This document shows positions 1 through 13,302 of a stretch of 64,000 nucleotides of DNA, piece by piece. Location: positions 7,081,162 to 7,145,161 of the forward strand of contig JAVGVS010000001.1 of assembly GCA_032718565.1 (NCBI GenBank). The letters are read 5' to 3'. This stretch comes from Distichodus sexfasciatus. Taxonomy: Eukaryota > Chordata > Actinopteri > Characiformes > Distichodontidae. Below the pieces are notes generated by a model, which saw only the letters and a list, made by a program, of their open reading frames with translations, did no database searches and was not told where the DNA came from. Made by a program: the position numbers and the translations under genes. How positions within the stretch are numbered: position 1 is the stretch's first letter; each line of letters opens with the position of its first letter.

Positions 1-2050
1 GTTAAATTGCAGGAAAACTTCAGACTAAAAGAGATAAGGTGGCGAAAAGTGTAACTAAACAAATGGGGCTGGAAACATTTATTAGACAGATGAATTTTAA
101 AGGCACAGAATTTCTTCAAAACCATCAAATTAATTGATTTTCTAATTTGCTCTCTGCCAGTAGAGGAATGCTCAGACTCAAAAACACTAATAGGTCTGAC
201 TACGAATAAATAAAGGTCAATAAGAAGCACAGTCGCCTCAATTTGGGTCACAATTAAGTCACAGCAAGTTCGGGAATCCGTGCACTGCTGCAGCTCCCAA
301 CCTTATTAGCCGTCTCCAAAACGGAAACAAGACTTTTAAATGGTGCTTGAGTTCTGATGGTTTGGGTTTGGATTAAGTTTGATCCTACTTTCAAATAAAA
401 TGTGTTTGATCTACTTTCATCTGTTTGAAAAAAGTCAAAAATGGCCTATTATTGATAATTTATCTCTTAAATTTTTAGTAATTGTGACAATTATGAATGT
501 TCAGAACAGTATTTTCCACAGAGCTCTTTAAATGTCAGCAGAGACCATTCCTTGTTATAATTTCCTTTTAATGGACTCATAAAATTTGATTTCAAAGTTT
601 CTGTTTTAGGATTTTATGCATCTGACATTTTGATCCAACCATAATTAATTAATGTACACCACAAAAATACTTTGTAAATACGGGGAAATCACACAAGCTT
701 TTTATGAGATTTTGCCAGTACAAACCTCTCCTTTTACTATTGGACAAGAAAACAATTAGGAAAAATGCAGATCATTTTCAGCGCAACTACATTAGCCAAG
801 TTTTTATACTCACAGTTTTTTGTGAACTCCTGGTCTTGATAAGCTAATGTACACTGTCAGTTTTAAAGGCATGAAATACCAGCTTGTGTATTTACAGTGG
901 AAGGAAAAAGGAGAGTTACAAGAAAATAAAAAATCCTGTAAAAGCTTCAGTTCTACCACAGAGTTTTTAAAAGCCCACTCTTCCCTTCCCAGACTGTCTG
1001 ACTCTGAAATGGCTGCTGCTTCACAGCTCTGTCCTTAAATGAACACACACACACACACACACACAGAAAGACACAAACACACGCGAAATCCCTCTCATTC
1101 AGATAATAATGTTTTTACATCCTTGGGCCTTGTAATATTTTGGATGTTTCTTTGAAATTACAGCATACAATAATTGCAATTGATACCATGTCTTTCTGAA
1201 TGTTTCTGGAGTCTCATATTCTCTAAGTAGAACTCCCAGTTTATTTTACTTTATCCTTAACAGTTAAACTTCTTTGAACACAAATGTGGCTTTGACTTTC
1301 TCCAAACACTCATTGTGGATGGAAATAGCTACACATTTCATTAACACATCATGCATTTCATCAGCATTAGCAATGGTGTTAAGTTGATACATTCATTTCT
1401 CCAGTGTTGAGGGTTTATACAGCAGAATGGTAAGTGGCACATTAGTTTGGGTTATAAATGGTTCTCCAGTGCACTGCGCCTCTTTCTTCTCCAGAGATAG
1501 CTAATGGCATTCTTCATTTTATTATTTAATTGCACATTATCTAACCTGTTGAGATGAATGGACTGGTTGCTGGAGTTTCAGCTCCATCTGACAGAGCAGC
1601 AGCATGTTCTGACGTTTTGCTGCGAGGAAGAGGAGACGTTAGACAATGCAGCTGATTAATCTCTGCTGCCGAATAAAGATCGGGTCATTTTCCTGTCTGC
1701 CCACCGGCCGTCTGGCTTACCGGAGAGCTTTCATGTCGGTTGAGATTGGGTTCATGCTGGGTGTCAAGTGGTCCTAAACTCGGAGGTGAATAACAGAAAA
1801 AGTTCTTACAGCAAACCAGTATAGCTACCAACACACACACAAAGAGTTGAAATAGTGAGCCTCATTCACCTTTCATTCAACTGTTCTTAAGAAGAAAATT
1901 GTTCTCAAAATCTCCTTTGATTTCATGAATATTTTGACATTCACCGAAGCTTTATTTTTTGAGTTTTGTTCTTAAGACCGAACATACAAATGCTTACACA
2001 AATATTATAACATGCCTGTTTAGCATGCCAGTTGAATTTTTTTCTAACAA
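1..2050. other. Intergenic, no gene seen
   Basis: AT-rich sequence with an AC repeat at 1043. The stretch 1500-1770 is less AT-rich and looks unique, with TTAATTG-type homeodomain cores nearby; it is only a guess as a regulatory element. Confidence 0.7.
1043..1065. repeat. AC microsatellite
   Basis: A run of about 11 AC units, followed by interrupted ACAC sequence up to 1083. Confidence 0.95.
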
Positions 2051-2215
2051 GGAGCAGTTGGTAGTGTAACGGTTAGGGAGTTGAACCCGGGGAGCGATCG
2101 GATGGACCCATCACTGGTCGCAGTCCCGGACTGGTAAAGATACCACTGAAGTACTCATGAGCAAGGTGCTGACCCAAGCAATGTGGTATATTCCCAATGA
2201 CAAATAATCACTTAC
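2051..2215 (+). mobile_element. Probable tRNA-derived SINE
   Basis: TAGTGTAACGG at 2062-2072 fits the box A consensus. A poor box B (GATCGGATGG) follows 34 bp later. The downstream GAGCAAGGTGCTGACCC (2159-2175) is a frequent body segment of fish SINEs. The 3' end is diverged into AT-rich sequence. Confidence 0.5.
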
Positions 2216-5200
2216 TTAAATTGGCTTACATTAAAAAACAACAACTTAAGAATATATTGTTGGATGAGGTTCTGTGTTATCCTTTTACTAATCCCTCATT
2301 GTCAATGTGTAAAACTTGTTTAAGGAAGAGTCTAATTTCACACTTTAATATTTCACTTTCTAGAGATTTCTGACTTGTTCATGACCTTATTATGTCATTC
2401 AAATGATGCATACTTCAGTTCAATTTCTCTGTTAACAAGAGTGATATTATGGTCCCTTTAAAAGGACCTATTTGGTGCCAGGCATTTTCTCCCTACAGTA
2501 TTAAAAGCATAACTCAGTCTCATGCACTTACACATGAACACCTAAGAGACACTGTGCAAACATGGCCTCAGACACAAAGCTAAATTCATGCTCCCCAGGT
2601 TACTACTAGACCAATACACTTTGTGATTAATGGGACCATACTTGTCATTTTTTCAGAACTGATACACACTTTATATATGGATAACAAAATTCTTGTAATT
2701 GATGGTGTAGAACAATTGGCACGTTTCACTTTCTTTTTGGACTTTATTTTTCATAGTGGAGTTTTTGGGTAAATTTATATTGTTGAGAAGAAATGAGTTT
2801 TGAAGTTGACCCAAATTGCAAAAAACTGGAAGAATACAGCCTAAAAATCATCATAAAACTCAGTCACTTGAGCCTCATATGGATATAAAATGCACTTTAA
2901 TGATCCTTCCATAACCTATTTTAAGATGAAAAGTTGGGCCAGCCCTATGGTGAGAGTTGGAAAACCACAGTATGTGGATGCTGTGACTATAATTGGGGAT
3001 GGAAAACTGTTAGTGCTAATAAAGCTGAATGGCCCTAAAGCTCATTTTAGAACATAATGCCATGCCGCTGTGTTAAATAGAATGTGGGCTGATGGGCTTA
3101 AGGGGAGATTGCTTTTTCAGATCAGCTGTTTTTTCATTGGAAATGACACTCTCAGATGAAACTGCCCTCATTCTCAAACATGGACAATGTGAGCAGCCAC
3201 CCAATCAAGAGGTTTTTAATTAAATGGAAATGTCCTCATATAAATACTGATTACCATAACAGGTGCAGGGCAATTGAAATAGATCACAGTGTCCTATCTA
3301 TTTATTTATTTATTTATTTATACACTATTTAAATATAATTCAATAAATTATACTCAGATTTATTTGGAAGCATAAAGCAAAAGAGAAGATTTTAACACAT
3401 TTTTTCCTGAACATGAAGTAAGATACCATTATAAGAATGCAAGTATGGAACATATATATTGAAAAGACAGCACCAGTAATTTTTGAAAAACTGGCTGATT
3501 CACTTCGAGCTTCATCAGGACCTGAGAATGCTGAGGGAATTATAAGACCACAGTTTGTCCACTTCATCATGCTAGGTTTTACAATACTACACAACAGGAA
3601 AATGACTTAGAGGTTCTCCATCACAAATTGTCTGCAACACGTATTGGCAGTTATTACCCCAGATGCATTAAGACATTATAGTACAGTGTTGTCTGACTTT
3701 TAGGCTGTCACAGAAATTTACTGTATGTGATAATAGCAGGCACAGCTTTTGCTGCAGTGCTCCTGACTTTCAGGCTATGCTGGCTTTATGACATCTGAGC
3801 TGGATTCATTTGAGGTTTCAGACTCAGTGTAAACATAAAGAAAGAAGATCAGCTGTGCACCAAATGGCGATCAAGGACAAACAATAAAACGGTGCAGGCA
3901 GAGACAATAAAAGAGTGTCTCTGACAGAAAGCATGCCCAAAGTGTCATGTTTTAGGCACAGGCATCGCTTGACATTTCCAAATTCACTTTTGATGGATGA
4001 CTCACAAACGGGACCCATGGCTGTTGAATGCAGTGTTTGGGCGCCTTTTGAATGTCATAAATTAAGTCAGGTCGGATGTATTGAATAGCATGTCTGCCTC
4101 CTCCAATTGCGGCCAGATGTCACTGCATTTCAATTAAATACAAAGGCAGAAGTACGTGTTTCATAACCGTCGAGTTTCCAGAGCAGGTGCAAGATGATCA
4201 GAGCATTCAACAATGCACCAGAGAGACATGGAGATTCAGCACTGCAGTGCTTCAGCAGTGACCAGACACTGGCCTTTCTGACTCAGTGAAATCCAAACCC
4301 ACACTCTGCACATCGGCATCTTCACTTTTGGGCCTGCTCACCCTACTTCTTGGTTTTGTCACATTTTGTGTTAAACCGGAGTTGATCAAATAATTTCAAA
4401 TCATCCTATCATTTGATTTCTTAACCAGATTGTACTAGGTTTTTCTTTACAATTCAACTACATTTTAACAAATTCTATTTTATTTCTACAGGTTTTAATA
4501 ATTAGTACATTTCTACTGATTTTAAATAATGTTATATAATGCTCATGTTAATTATTTTTATGCATTAATATCAGATGTTAAACTGATTTAAAGTAAACCT
4601 ATCAACTGAATAATTGGCTAAACTACAAATAAATTATAAATACTGGAAATAATAAATGAAAATATAAAAAAATAAATGAAAATATAAAATATGTATTCAA
4701 TAAAAATCCAGTTCTGATAGAACTCAGATTAAGGGAAAAACTTGATTTATAGATTTCTGGGTTTTCTTTTTTACTTTTGCAAAAGTATGAGTTCCAAACT
4801 CTCAAAAGCTTCATCAAAAAGCTCAGGCCTTGGGAGCAAACCAGATTTGCTTCTTGTTAGTGACATTGTCCCCGGACCCCTTTCTTCATGACACATCATA
4901 CCTGGAATAAATCGAGTCAATGAAAATTCTATTATGCACTTGCACCACTGCCCTATAACTCGATAAGAAAATGTGAGCTGTGCCCTTGCTGCTCTCAGGA
5001 CTAAGACTTTTGGAGGCAGCTTGTAACAGTGGTTCTGCTCTTCTTCATAGCAGCAATAGATAATTGTGAAACCTCTGGAGACGATGCCGGAGGAGGACTT
5101 TCAGCCACCATGGACTTTCTCCTTACAGCACAATGTGACTGAAACAGCTAGACAGCTGTGTAAATCAAACATTCTTGTGCAAATGCACACACTCTCCAAC

Positions 5201-6317
5201 TGGTGGCAGCTCCTACTTTCTTTTGGTGGACCCAAAGAAAAATAATAAATTATGAGCATTATTTAAGAGTCAAACTTGCATTTGCTCATACATAATGTGG
5301 GATTACCATTTCCATTCCATATATCACACCAATGGAGTCATTCAGCAGGGCAAGCCACAGTCACTTATATAGGAGCACAAGCCAAGAGCCATAGATTTAA
5401 ACATGTCACTGAGAATGTATTTGGAATGCACTGCTCTAAATGTGTAGCTGCAATTTTTACACATTTATGTCACTGTATTTTACAATGTATTCCCAATATA
5501 TTAACTAATGCCTTTTCTTAAATCAACCAACCCCATGAAATGCCCTTGGCTTGACAAATGTATTTAGATGAATGCTTTTACATGCGAAGGTGTGTGAATC
5601 CTGCAGTTATTGCTCTGTTTTTCACAGTCACTGATCCCACTGAGATAGATGGATAGTGGTGTCCCCGTACTTGCATCATCTAAACGCTGGACAAAAATAC
5701 GGGTGGACGACCTTCTGCTGGGATGTGTGCAACCCGTGATTAGCAGCAGCGGCAGCAGCAGTGGCGTGTGATTATGTGCACCTAATTGCAGGGACCTAGG
5801 TGACTCTCAACACGAGGCTCATTCTCAGCTCCCCCTCGGGCCACCTGCTCCCCTCCATCCACCCGGTCGCTTGCCCAATGTGGCTCGACAATGAGTTACA
5901 GCTGGGTCAGCCAGGCACATCTGCCCTTAAGCTGGATGTTAGACTGCAGACAGGCACAGTCCACCCTGAAAAATGAAAGAAGGGAAAATTAATCATTTTC
6001 CTCTCAGACGAAGGGACGTGAAGAAGAACTTTTGGCTGCTGAGCATGGAAAATGTCAGCAAAACCAACAAAGTCAGCACATGTTGGGTTGTAACATTTTG
6101 TGTGATTAACTAATTGAAGATATTTTTTCTTCTGTGAGGTCTGATATGTCTTTTCAACATTTTAAGAGAGTTGCATTGTAAGATCATTCTACCTACTAAA
6201 CTTTAACTATGAAAGCCTTTGGAAATATTTTTTAGCTCAGTATAGTTTTATTTTATTTCATTTTTAGGTACCATTAGTGATCACACAAGTTTTACATGTT
6301 TCACCCCACTTAATGGC
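2216..6317. other. Intergenic, no gene seen
   Basis: AT-rich with a TTTA repeat at 3298. A GC-richer unique stretch lies at 5640-5990. The short ORFs do not resemble known proteins and show no splice context. Confidence 0.7.
3298..3320. repeat. TTTA microsatellite
   Basis: Five to six units of TATT. Confidence 0.9.
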
Positions 6318-6712
6318 AAACTTTGTTGGGTAATTCATTTTAAATAGTAGTTTTTGAAGCTATAAGCTACTACTGATTAAAAGTAGCTAAATTTTAGCCA
6401 AGCTATTGTTTTAATATAGTAGTTAGCTACACTACAAGCTATAGAGAACACGTATAGCTAACTACACTGGAGGTATTTCACAGCCATGGAGGTGATTTAT
6501 GTCTCATCTTTGCTAAAGCGAACTCCATCTTGCTGCTGTCAAAAGCGTGTTCTGATGCAATCAGTATGCATGGCACAAGCACGGTAGCCTATCAGCCAAT
6601 ACATCACCAATTAGAAACACCTGGTAGTTAAATACCTGTCTTTGAAAAAGAGAAAAAATCTTTGCAGGGACGTGGCATTTTGCCATGCTACATCCAAATT
6701 AAAAAATGTAGC
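6318..6712. mobile_element. Diverged partial copy of the TAGCTA-rich hAT-like repeat
   Basis: It shares with the copy at 46718-47386 the order of AGCTA-rich motifs (6340-6470), an AACTCCATCTT block, and the GCCATGCTAC segment near 6685. The right end seems lost. Confidence 0.5.
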
Positions 6713-6721
6713 AGTGAATAT

Positions 6722-7100
6722 ACACTGCTGGGCAAAAAAATGAAACAGAGTTTATCACAGTCTCTATACATACTTTTTTATTTGAACAAATACAGGTGCA
6801 ACAAGCTGGAATGAAACCAGGTAGTGTCTAGTTGCAGGGTCCTTAAGTTCCACACTGCACATATCAAGGTCACACTTAATGCCAGATAATTAAGGAGCAC
6901 TGACTAGTTGTGGGAAGCAATCAGGCATGAATGGAACAGCACTGACGCAGCACACTGTGAAAAGCTGCAGTTTACTAAAGACAAACAAAGGAAAAGCTGC
7001 CCCCTTCTAAACTGTACACTGACTACAGACAATATTGTGAGACACAAGCAAATTAATCATAAAACATGCAATAAATTGTGCCTACTGATTGCAACTAATA
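6722..7100. repeat. Possible DNA-transposon end and AT-rich repeat sequence
   Basis: The sequence CACTGCTGGGCAAAAAAATG at 6725 resembles the terminal inverted repeats of some fish DNA transposons (CACTGCTC/GGNAAAAAAA). No matching inverted end was found downstream and no transposase could be recognised. Confidence 0.25.
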
Positions 7101-10100
7101 TGTGATGATAATGTGCTACTTATTGCTGGTTAGATATGAATTAGTGCTGCTAAATCATAAGTTGATCACAAGTAAAATGTTTTAAACACCAAGATTCTGG
7201 TGATTTAGTTGCTTTCTTCAGTAGTGGGACACACTATTTCTGTTGGCCAGCTTACATGGCTTTGATAAACTTGGCAATGTTAAACTTAAATATTCCAGAT
7301 CTTTCTAGAATATTTCTAATATATGTTATCTGAGCTATATCACACGGTCTCATTATCCTTGCAGAGTGCTTGTCCAGCATGTTTGTCACATTGTCTATAC
7401 AATGTGGGGATGTATCAGGCCAATGGCAGCGAGAGGTCAATGTCTCTGCCAATCAAATATGCACAGCCATCAATTTCCCCAAGCAAGGGCCAGTGTTGGG
7501 GCAGGCAGAGATGCTTTAGCTGATGCCACTGCTGGCCACGCATGAGCAACTCAGGGGTGAGGAGGTGGCCTGTCCCTTCCCTGGGCTGGACGGCAGCCGG
7601 AAGAATAATGTTGTCAGGGATGGTGGAGTTTGAGTTGGATTGGAATGGGGTCAGACTTACTGAGACTCCACTGTTGAGGCCAAGGGCTGTGTGCAGAATG
7701 GTGAAGAGGAGGCTGACCCTGGACCAGGTTGCATGCTTAAGAGATGACCTTGAAAGTGCCAACTGAATATGAATACATTCTTTTGTGTAGGGTGTCACTT
7801 GTTACTTTTCAGTTTCCTTAACCTTTGCTTTGTGGCAAGACCCTTTTTTCACAACTGTTTGTATGTTTTTCTGCAGCGGTTGCAAAATGTTTCGGCAGGG
7901 ATTTATGAGGTTTCAAAGTAATGCCAATCAGTCTTAAACACTTTATTGTGAATGAGGTGATCAGACTCAACTAATTAAATTGTTATGAAGCAGTCTTCAA
8001 GGTCTCCTAGAGTGGAGCTGTTTTGCGACCTCACAGCAGTAGAACATTAACTTTAATCCTTTTCATTTTCCTCCCCTTATTTTTACACTTCCACTGGGGA
8101 TCACCTAAAGCAAAATTAAATGCTAATGTTGGCCAGAAGAGGGCGATCTAGTGGCATGGCTCGTCATGTCAGACACTCAGGCTCTCCTTTCATCTAAAAC
8201 ATTTCATCTAAAAATATTTTTCTTTTTACAGCAAGAAGTGATAGATAAAACAACTAACAGACCCCATTTACAAAGATACAAGCACCAAATGGCAATAACA
8301 ACAATAAACTGAGTTACAATGTACAGATATTGCTTGGAGCTTCACTTAGTCGGAGTTGCTTCCTCTCTTTCCCAGATATGAATTCGGGTACATAAACAAT
8401 GGTGCCGTAATTACAGAAATATTTCACCAAAATGACATAGAAGGTGCCTGACCCACTGTCGCTGATTTAGTTTTCCCCCTCTGAGAAAATATTCTCAGCT
8501 AAAATTCAATGGTGATAATTAGCTCTACATTGTGCCTCCCTCCTCCTCCTCCTGCTCGTCCCTGTGTTCTGTACTCCCTCGTCGGCCAGGTTTTCTGCTG
8601 AGGGGTTTGCAGATGAGATTAATGGTCTACAGGAAGAATAAGAATGATATGCAGACCTTATTTGCACTGAAATGGCCTTGAGCTCACACCACATCTATTC
8701 ATTACTGCATCAAAGGGCCTCTCCTCTCTTCCTCCTCTGGCATAGGTAAATAGTTGTGGAGTTGCCCTTTTGAAATGAAGAATTGTATAATTTCTACTCT
8801 TATCTCTTGGAGTTAACTTTGTTCTTTTCCATAAACCCTTTACCCTGGTTTTCTGGTATAGTAATATTGCAATCTTGTGCTTTTCAAAGCATGAAAAGAT
8901 TTTAGAGTTGGTGGATCACAATAGTGTATATGGCCTGATGGGATTGAGGTACTTTTATGTTATGTTCTTTGGGATTTTTTGGTTTTGTGGATCCTTGCCA
9001 CAATAACTAATATGAATATCTAGTTCAAACATGCTGAAGTAAAATGGATGTATAAAGCATGATTGCTGTATGATTTTGAATATTAAAATATTAAAATTAC
9101 AAATATGTTTGTGAATATTGTGATCTTTTTCATTCTCCATTCACTTTCTTATTATTGGAGGGCAAAAAATTGAACCTTTTTTGGACAACCTATTTTCTTT
9201 AAACACAGCAGTACTTTGCATATGATGTAGATGAAGCAAGCATAAGGCTGCTTATGTAGCTGGAGGGGAACATACAGTATCTGTGACAGTGTTTGCTACA
9301 TTTCAGCTTGAGGGCTGCTAGTCATTTAACTAGGTCAGTGGTGGCTGGGCGTATAGAATAGAGCCGGGGTGGAAACGTCCAGCTTCAGAAATGAAAAATT
9401 CAGAGGAGATTTCCTGCTATGCATTTACCTGTAGGGAGGAACTCTGTTTATAAATACTAGTTGAGCTAAACTAAAAGCTAAGCTGAAGTGAAACTTGTGC
9501 TAAGAGTCTGTATTAAATTGCCATTTTGTTTAGTATCAGATTAGCACGAATATAAATCAGAGGGATGAAATATTCATACGAATGGAGCAAATTTTGGGCC
9601 ATGTTTCCTTTCTCAACCTAGATTTTTCCACCCTAAATATGGCCCTTCCTTCAGGCTGCTTTTCTGGGAAGAAACAGAGGAAGGGGACACCTAACTGAAG
9701 ATGACCCCTGCCTTGTTCTAACAGCAGGAGGGACCATGTGAGCTGACCTCACTTGACCACAGCACCTTTAGAGCATCTACATATAGAAGCTGAACCATAT
9801 CACAGTGGGAGTATTATGTCTGGAATGCCCTTCCAACAATTTTCAGTTTGCAGTTTGACTCTTTACAATTTACCTCTAAAAAGGAAACAAATACCACTGT
9901 TTAAATGTGTGGGCTTTGTTTTAATATCCACGACTTGTATTGTCACAGAGCAGTAGCCTATGTCATAATAGAATATAGTTAAGCATTCTTTGCTAATCCT
10001 GTGCTCATATAATAAAACTGAAGCTGCCATATTTTGTTCGTCTCATCACTGATACAGCTGGTATTTATATATTGCTAGACACGTAATATGCCATCTACTT

Positions 10101-13100
10101 GGATTTACAGCTCAGATATCTTGTATTTAAGGTGTAAAAGGACTTGTGGTTGTAACCTTACGATAGGGAATGTGTGTAACTAGTCGTGTACAATCTTAAG
10201 AAAAGTAAGCCTCTGTGACTTTCATTACTGGCCAGGGCGATTAAAGCAATGCTCTTATCGGATGGAAGATTAGCTCTGGATCTGGGGTCTGTGTGATGTC
10301 ACAAGAGCAGAGAGTGAAAGGCAGGATTAAGTCAGACTTGAGGGAGGAAAAACGAATGAGAGAGAAAGTGGAAGGAGACAGTGATTCTGTTCTTTAGCCT
10401 CAGACCAGATCGCTGTGTAGTCTGAACACACCCAGAGCCACATACCGTCTGGCCAGCCCCTCACTGCAACCAGGATCAGATAACAGGAATAAAGAGGGGC
10501 TGCCTTAAGTCACCACTGTGGGGAGAGAGAGAGAGAATATGAATTAAACTGTTTCTTGAATGTGTTGAATGTAAACACTTGTTTTTAAATACACTTCACA
10601 CATTGTCTTTAAATACACTTAAATACAATGCGCAGTGTTTTAAAATGATTTGTGAATTAAAAACAAACCAATTAACTATTGTTGATAACATTTTTAGAAA
10701 GCTTAACAACATTCCAACAGAATTTAAAATGCTTAGATTACCCATTTTTTGATTAATGACCATAATTGTCATGTATTTCATTAGCACACTGTAAAAGTAC
10801 TTAAACATGCTAGTGTACCTGTAAATTACCACATCAGTCTTACAACTGATCTTCCCTGTTGTCGGAAGCAGATGAGACAGAACTGTATATGGCAAGCTTG
10901 ATTACAGCCCATGCAGCTGTCTGTGTTCAGAACAAATTTTATGATCTCCTTCCTTAGCTAATGAGCATGGCCATGTTACGAGCATGGACATTAAGCTGTT
11001 GTAATTTTGGAGATAATTAGTTTGCTTGGCAGTTTTATGTTTGGTACCTCCATAGCTTCCCAAACAGGGCCTTGATGACTATCTTAGTTGTTTATACAAA
11101 AAGCACCAGTAGACATTACTGTTGATTTCTATAGTATTCTGTTCTACTGTTATTTAGGTCATACACAGTAAGCAAGCCTTTTAAAAATGTAATCTGTTAT
11201 GTAATTGTGTGATTTATAAATTCAAATTGTTTAAATGTAAAAAAAAGAATATTTTTCCATGTACAAGTTTGAAAACTATTACAGTCAAAATAATTGACAA
11301 TTTTTCAAAAGTAATTTGAGTTTTAATTTCATGAATACAGTGTTTAATGCCCATTAGCTTGTTGAAGCTGCTATTACTTGTTAGTCTACATTATTTCAAG
11401 TTATTGCAAGTTTGAAAACTACTATAATCTTTGAAGAGAAAGTTCAGTTTAATACCATGGACAGTTTCAGACTTTGCTAACTGGTTGTTTTTACTAATTG
11501 TAGCTTTCATGGTTGATGATAATAAATTATTTAAATGTCTAAAGTCATGCTTTTTCCATTAACGGAGGTCTAACATTTGGATAGATCACACAGACTATCA
11601 CACAGATTATCTGAAATCCTCTCTTACAGCTAGTATATATGTTTGGTTTGCTTGACAAATAGGACAAAAATAATGCATGTACTTTACATTGGAACTTTTA
11701 TAATGTGCTTTATTAGCAGGGCATCTTTACAAGAAGCATGGGTTTAAATCACTCATTACCATCTACCATGAAAGCCAGTTTGGCTTTTGTGTTCAAAAAC
11801 AACTTAAGCCACTGCACAGTGATCACACAGCACATTTGCAAAGTATTTGGGACATTTGACTTGGCAACTTGAGGAAGTCTGAGTACAATTTCCTCTTTAT
11901 GAGTAACAGAAACATCACAGGCTTTTGGGGAAAAGGAAGAAAAGAAAATCCCTTTATTCAATTCTGACAATCTATTATCCTTCAAAAATAGTGCAGTGTG
12001 TCAGTGTCTAAACACAGTGTTTACTGGCCTCAGCATATCAGTTTGTTGATGCTGCTATTATTTGTTAAATGGTAAAAGGGTATAAATGTAATATATAATT
12101 ATAGATAATGCATGCATTAAGGGACCTTAAGACAAGATGCACAAAAGCTATCACATCTTTTCCTTGGGAAAAAAAAGAAGCCAAAACTCCATCCTAGTTA
12201 CTCCTAGTAGAAATATATAATTGCACAATTCTTCTTGTTTAAATTCCAGTCTGGATAGACTCCTGGGAGTGTGATTTTCGACTTGTGTTTTGACTAGGCT
12301 GTGCTCCTCCATCTTTGGTGGAAGTGTGAAGCAATGAATGTGCTAACCATAGAGAGAGGAGTGCATTAGTGAAAATCTTACCCAGACCAATCTCACCCTC
12401 TTATGTGAGAAAAAAGCTGCAACAAGATTGCTCCTTTCCACAGCTTTGCTATCTGTGTATGAAATTAACACATTTTTCTGTTATTCATATTTCCACAGCT
12501 TACACTTTAAATAATGAAGAAATTTAATCTATTTAAATATGCTGCAGAAAATAAACTCCTAACAGATATGAAATTATCTTAAAAGTAACAAGACAGATTG
12601 ATGCAACTTGTGTAAAAATGTGTCTGATGGTGATCTACTAGATCTTGAATTCAACAGTATAAGCTACATAATGATTTATCGCCATTGCCGTTTGTTTATT
12701 GCCATTTCAGTCATCCTGATGCTTGTGATTCTTTTCCTCCAGACAGAAAACCACCAAGGCCCCAGTGACCTTTTTCTACACCAAGAAAACAGCGCTGATT
12801 AAGGTGCTCGGCTTTCTTCACATGCTTTGTCCTTTACAGCAAAGAGCAAAGCTTGGAGCTCAAGGACACCACAGTTTCACATATAATGGGAGATTCATCA
12901 CTGACATGAGCATCAATCTCTCTTCTCCCAAAGCGGCAATGGGGACCTCCACTCCGACACCACCCACTCTTGCTTTTTAAGGTACTGTTCCTCATAGAAA
13001 AAGGATAACAGTAAAATATTTTGACAAACCACTGATTCCATAACCCCTTCACCATCATACAAAAAATAACAGTTAAATACTGTTGGTAGAGGTGAAATAA

Positions 13101-13177
13101 TTTGTGACTTTACAGTGTTTGGCATATTTCCAGTATATTACTTTTTTAACTACTGATTTACAGTACACTGATGTAAG
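7101..13177. other. Intergenic, no gene seen
   Basis: AT-rich. The stretch 7415-7798 has open frames on both strands but no recognisable protein. A GGCCAGAAGAGGGCGATCTA stretch near 8130 resembles a CTCF-like (AGAGGGCG) motif often seen within fish repeats. Confidence 0.6.
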
Positions 13178-13302
13178 GGACTGCCCCGCGGTGTTTTGCT
13201 GCATGCCCAGGGTTGTTCCCCACCTTGCGCCCGTAGCTCCAGGGATAAGGTCCGGACCCCCCGTGACCCCAGTTGGGATCAAGCGGATAATGAATGAAGA
13301 AT
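13178..13302 (+). mobile_element. L2-like LINE 3' tail
   Basis: The segments TGCCCAGGGTTGTTCCCC, GGATAAGGTCCGGACCCCCC and TTGGGATCAAGCGGATAATG form the 3' tail common to fish L2-type LINEs and the SINEs they mobilise. The copy at 17911-18049 matches it in order. The 5' part is missing. Confidence 0.65.

Noticed and set aside
7415..7798. 127-codon frame on the minus strand overlapping plus-strand frames
   Set aside because: Considered as a transposase remnant next to the CACTGCTGGGCAAAAAAA motif, but no transposase motif (DDE, HTH) can be seen and no matching inverted end was found.
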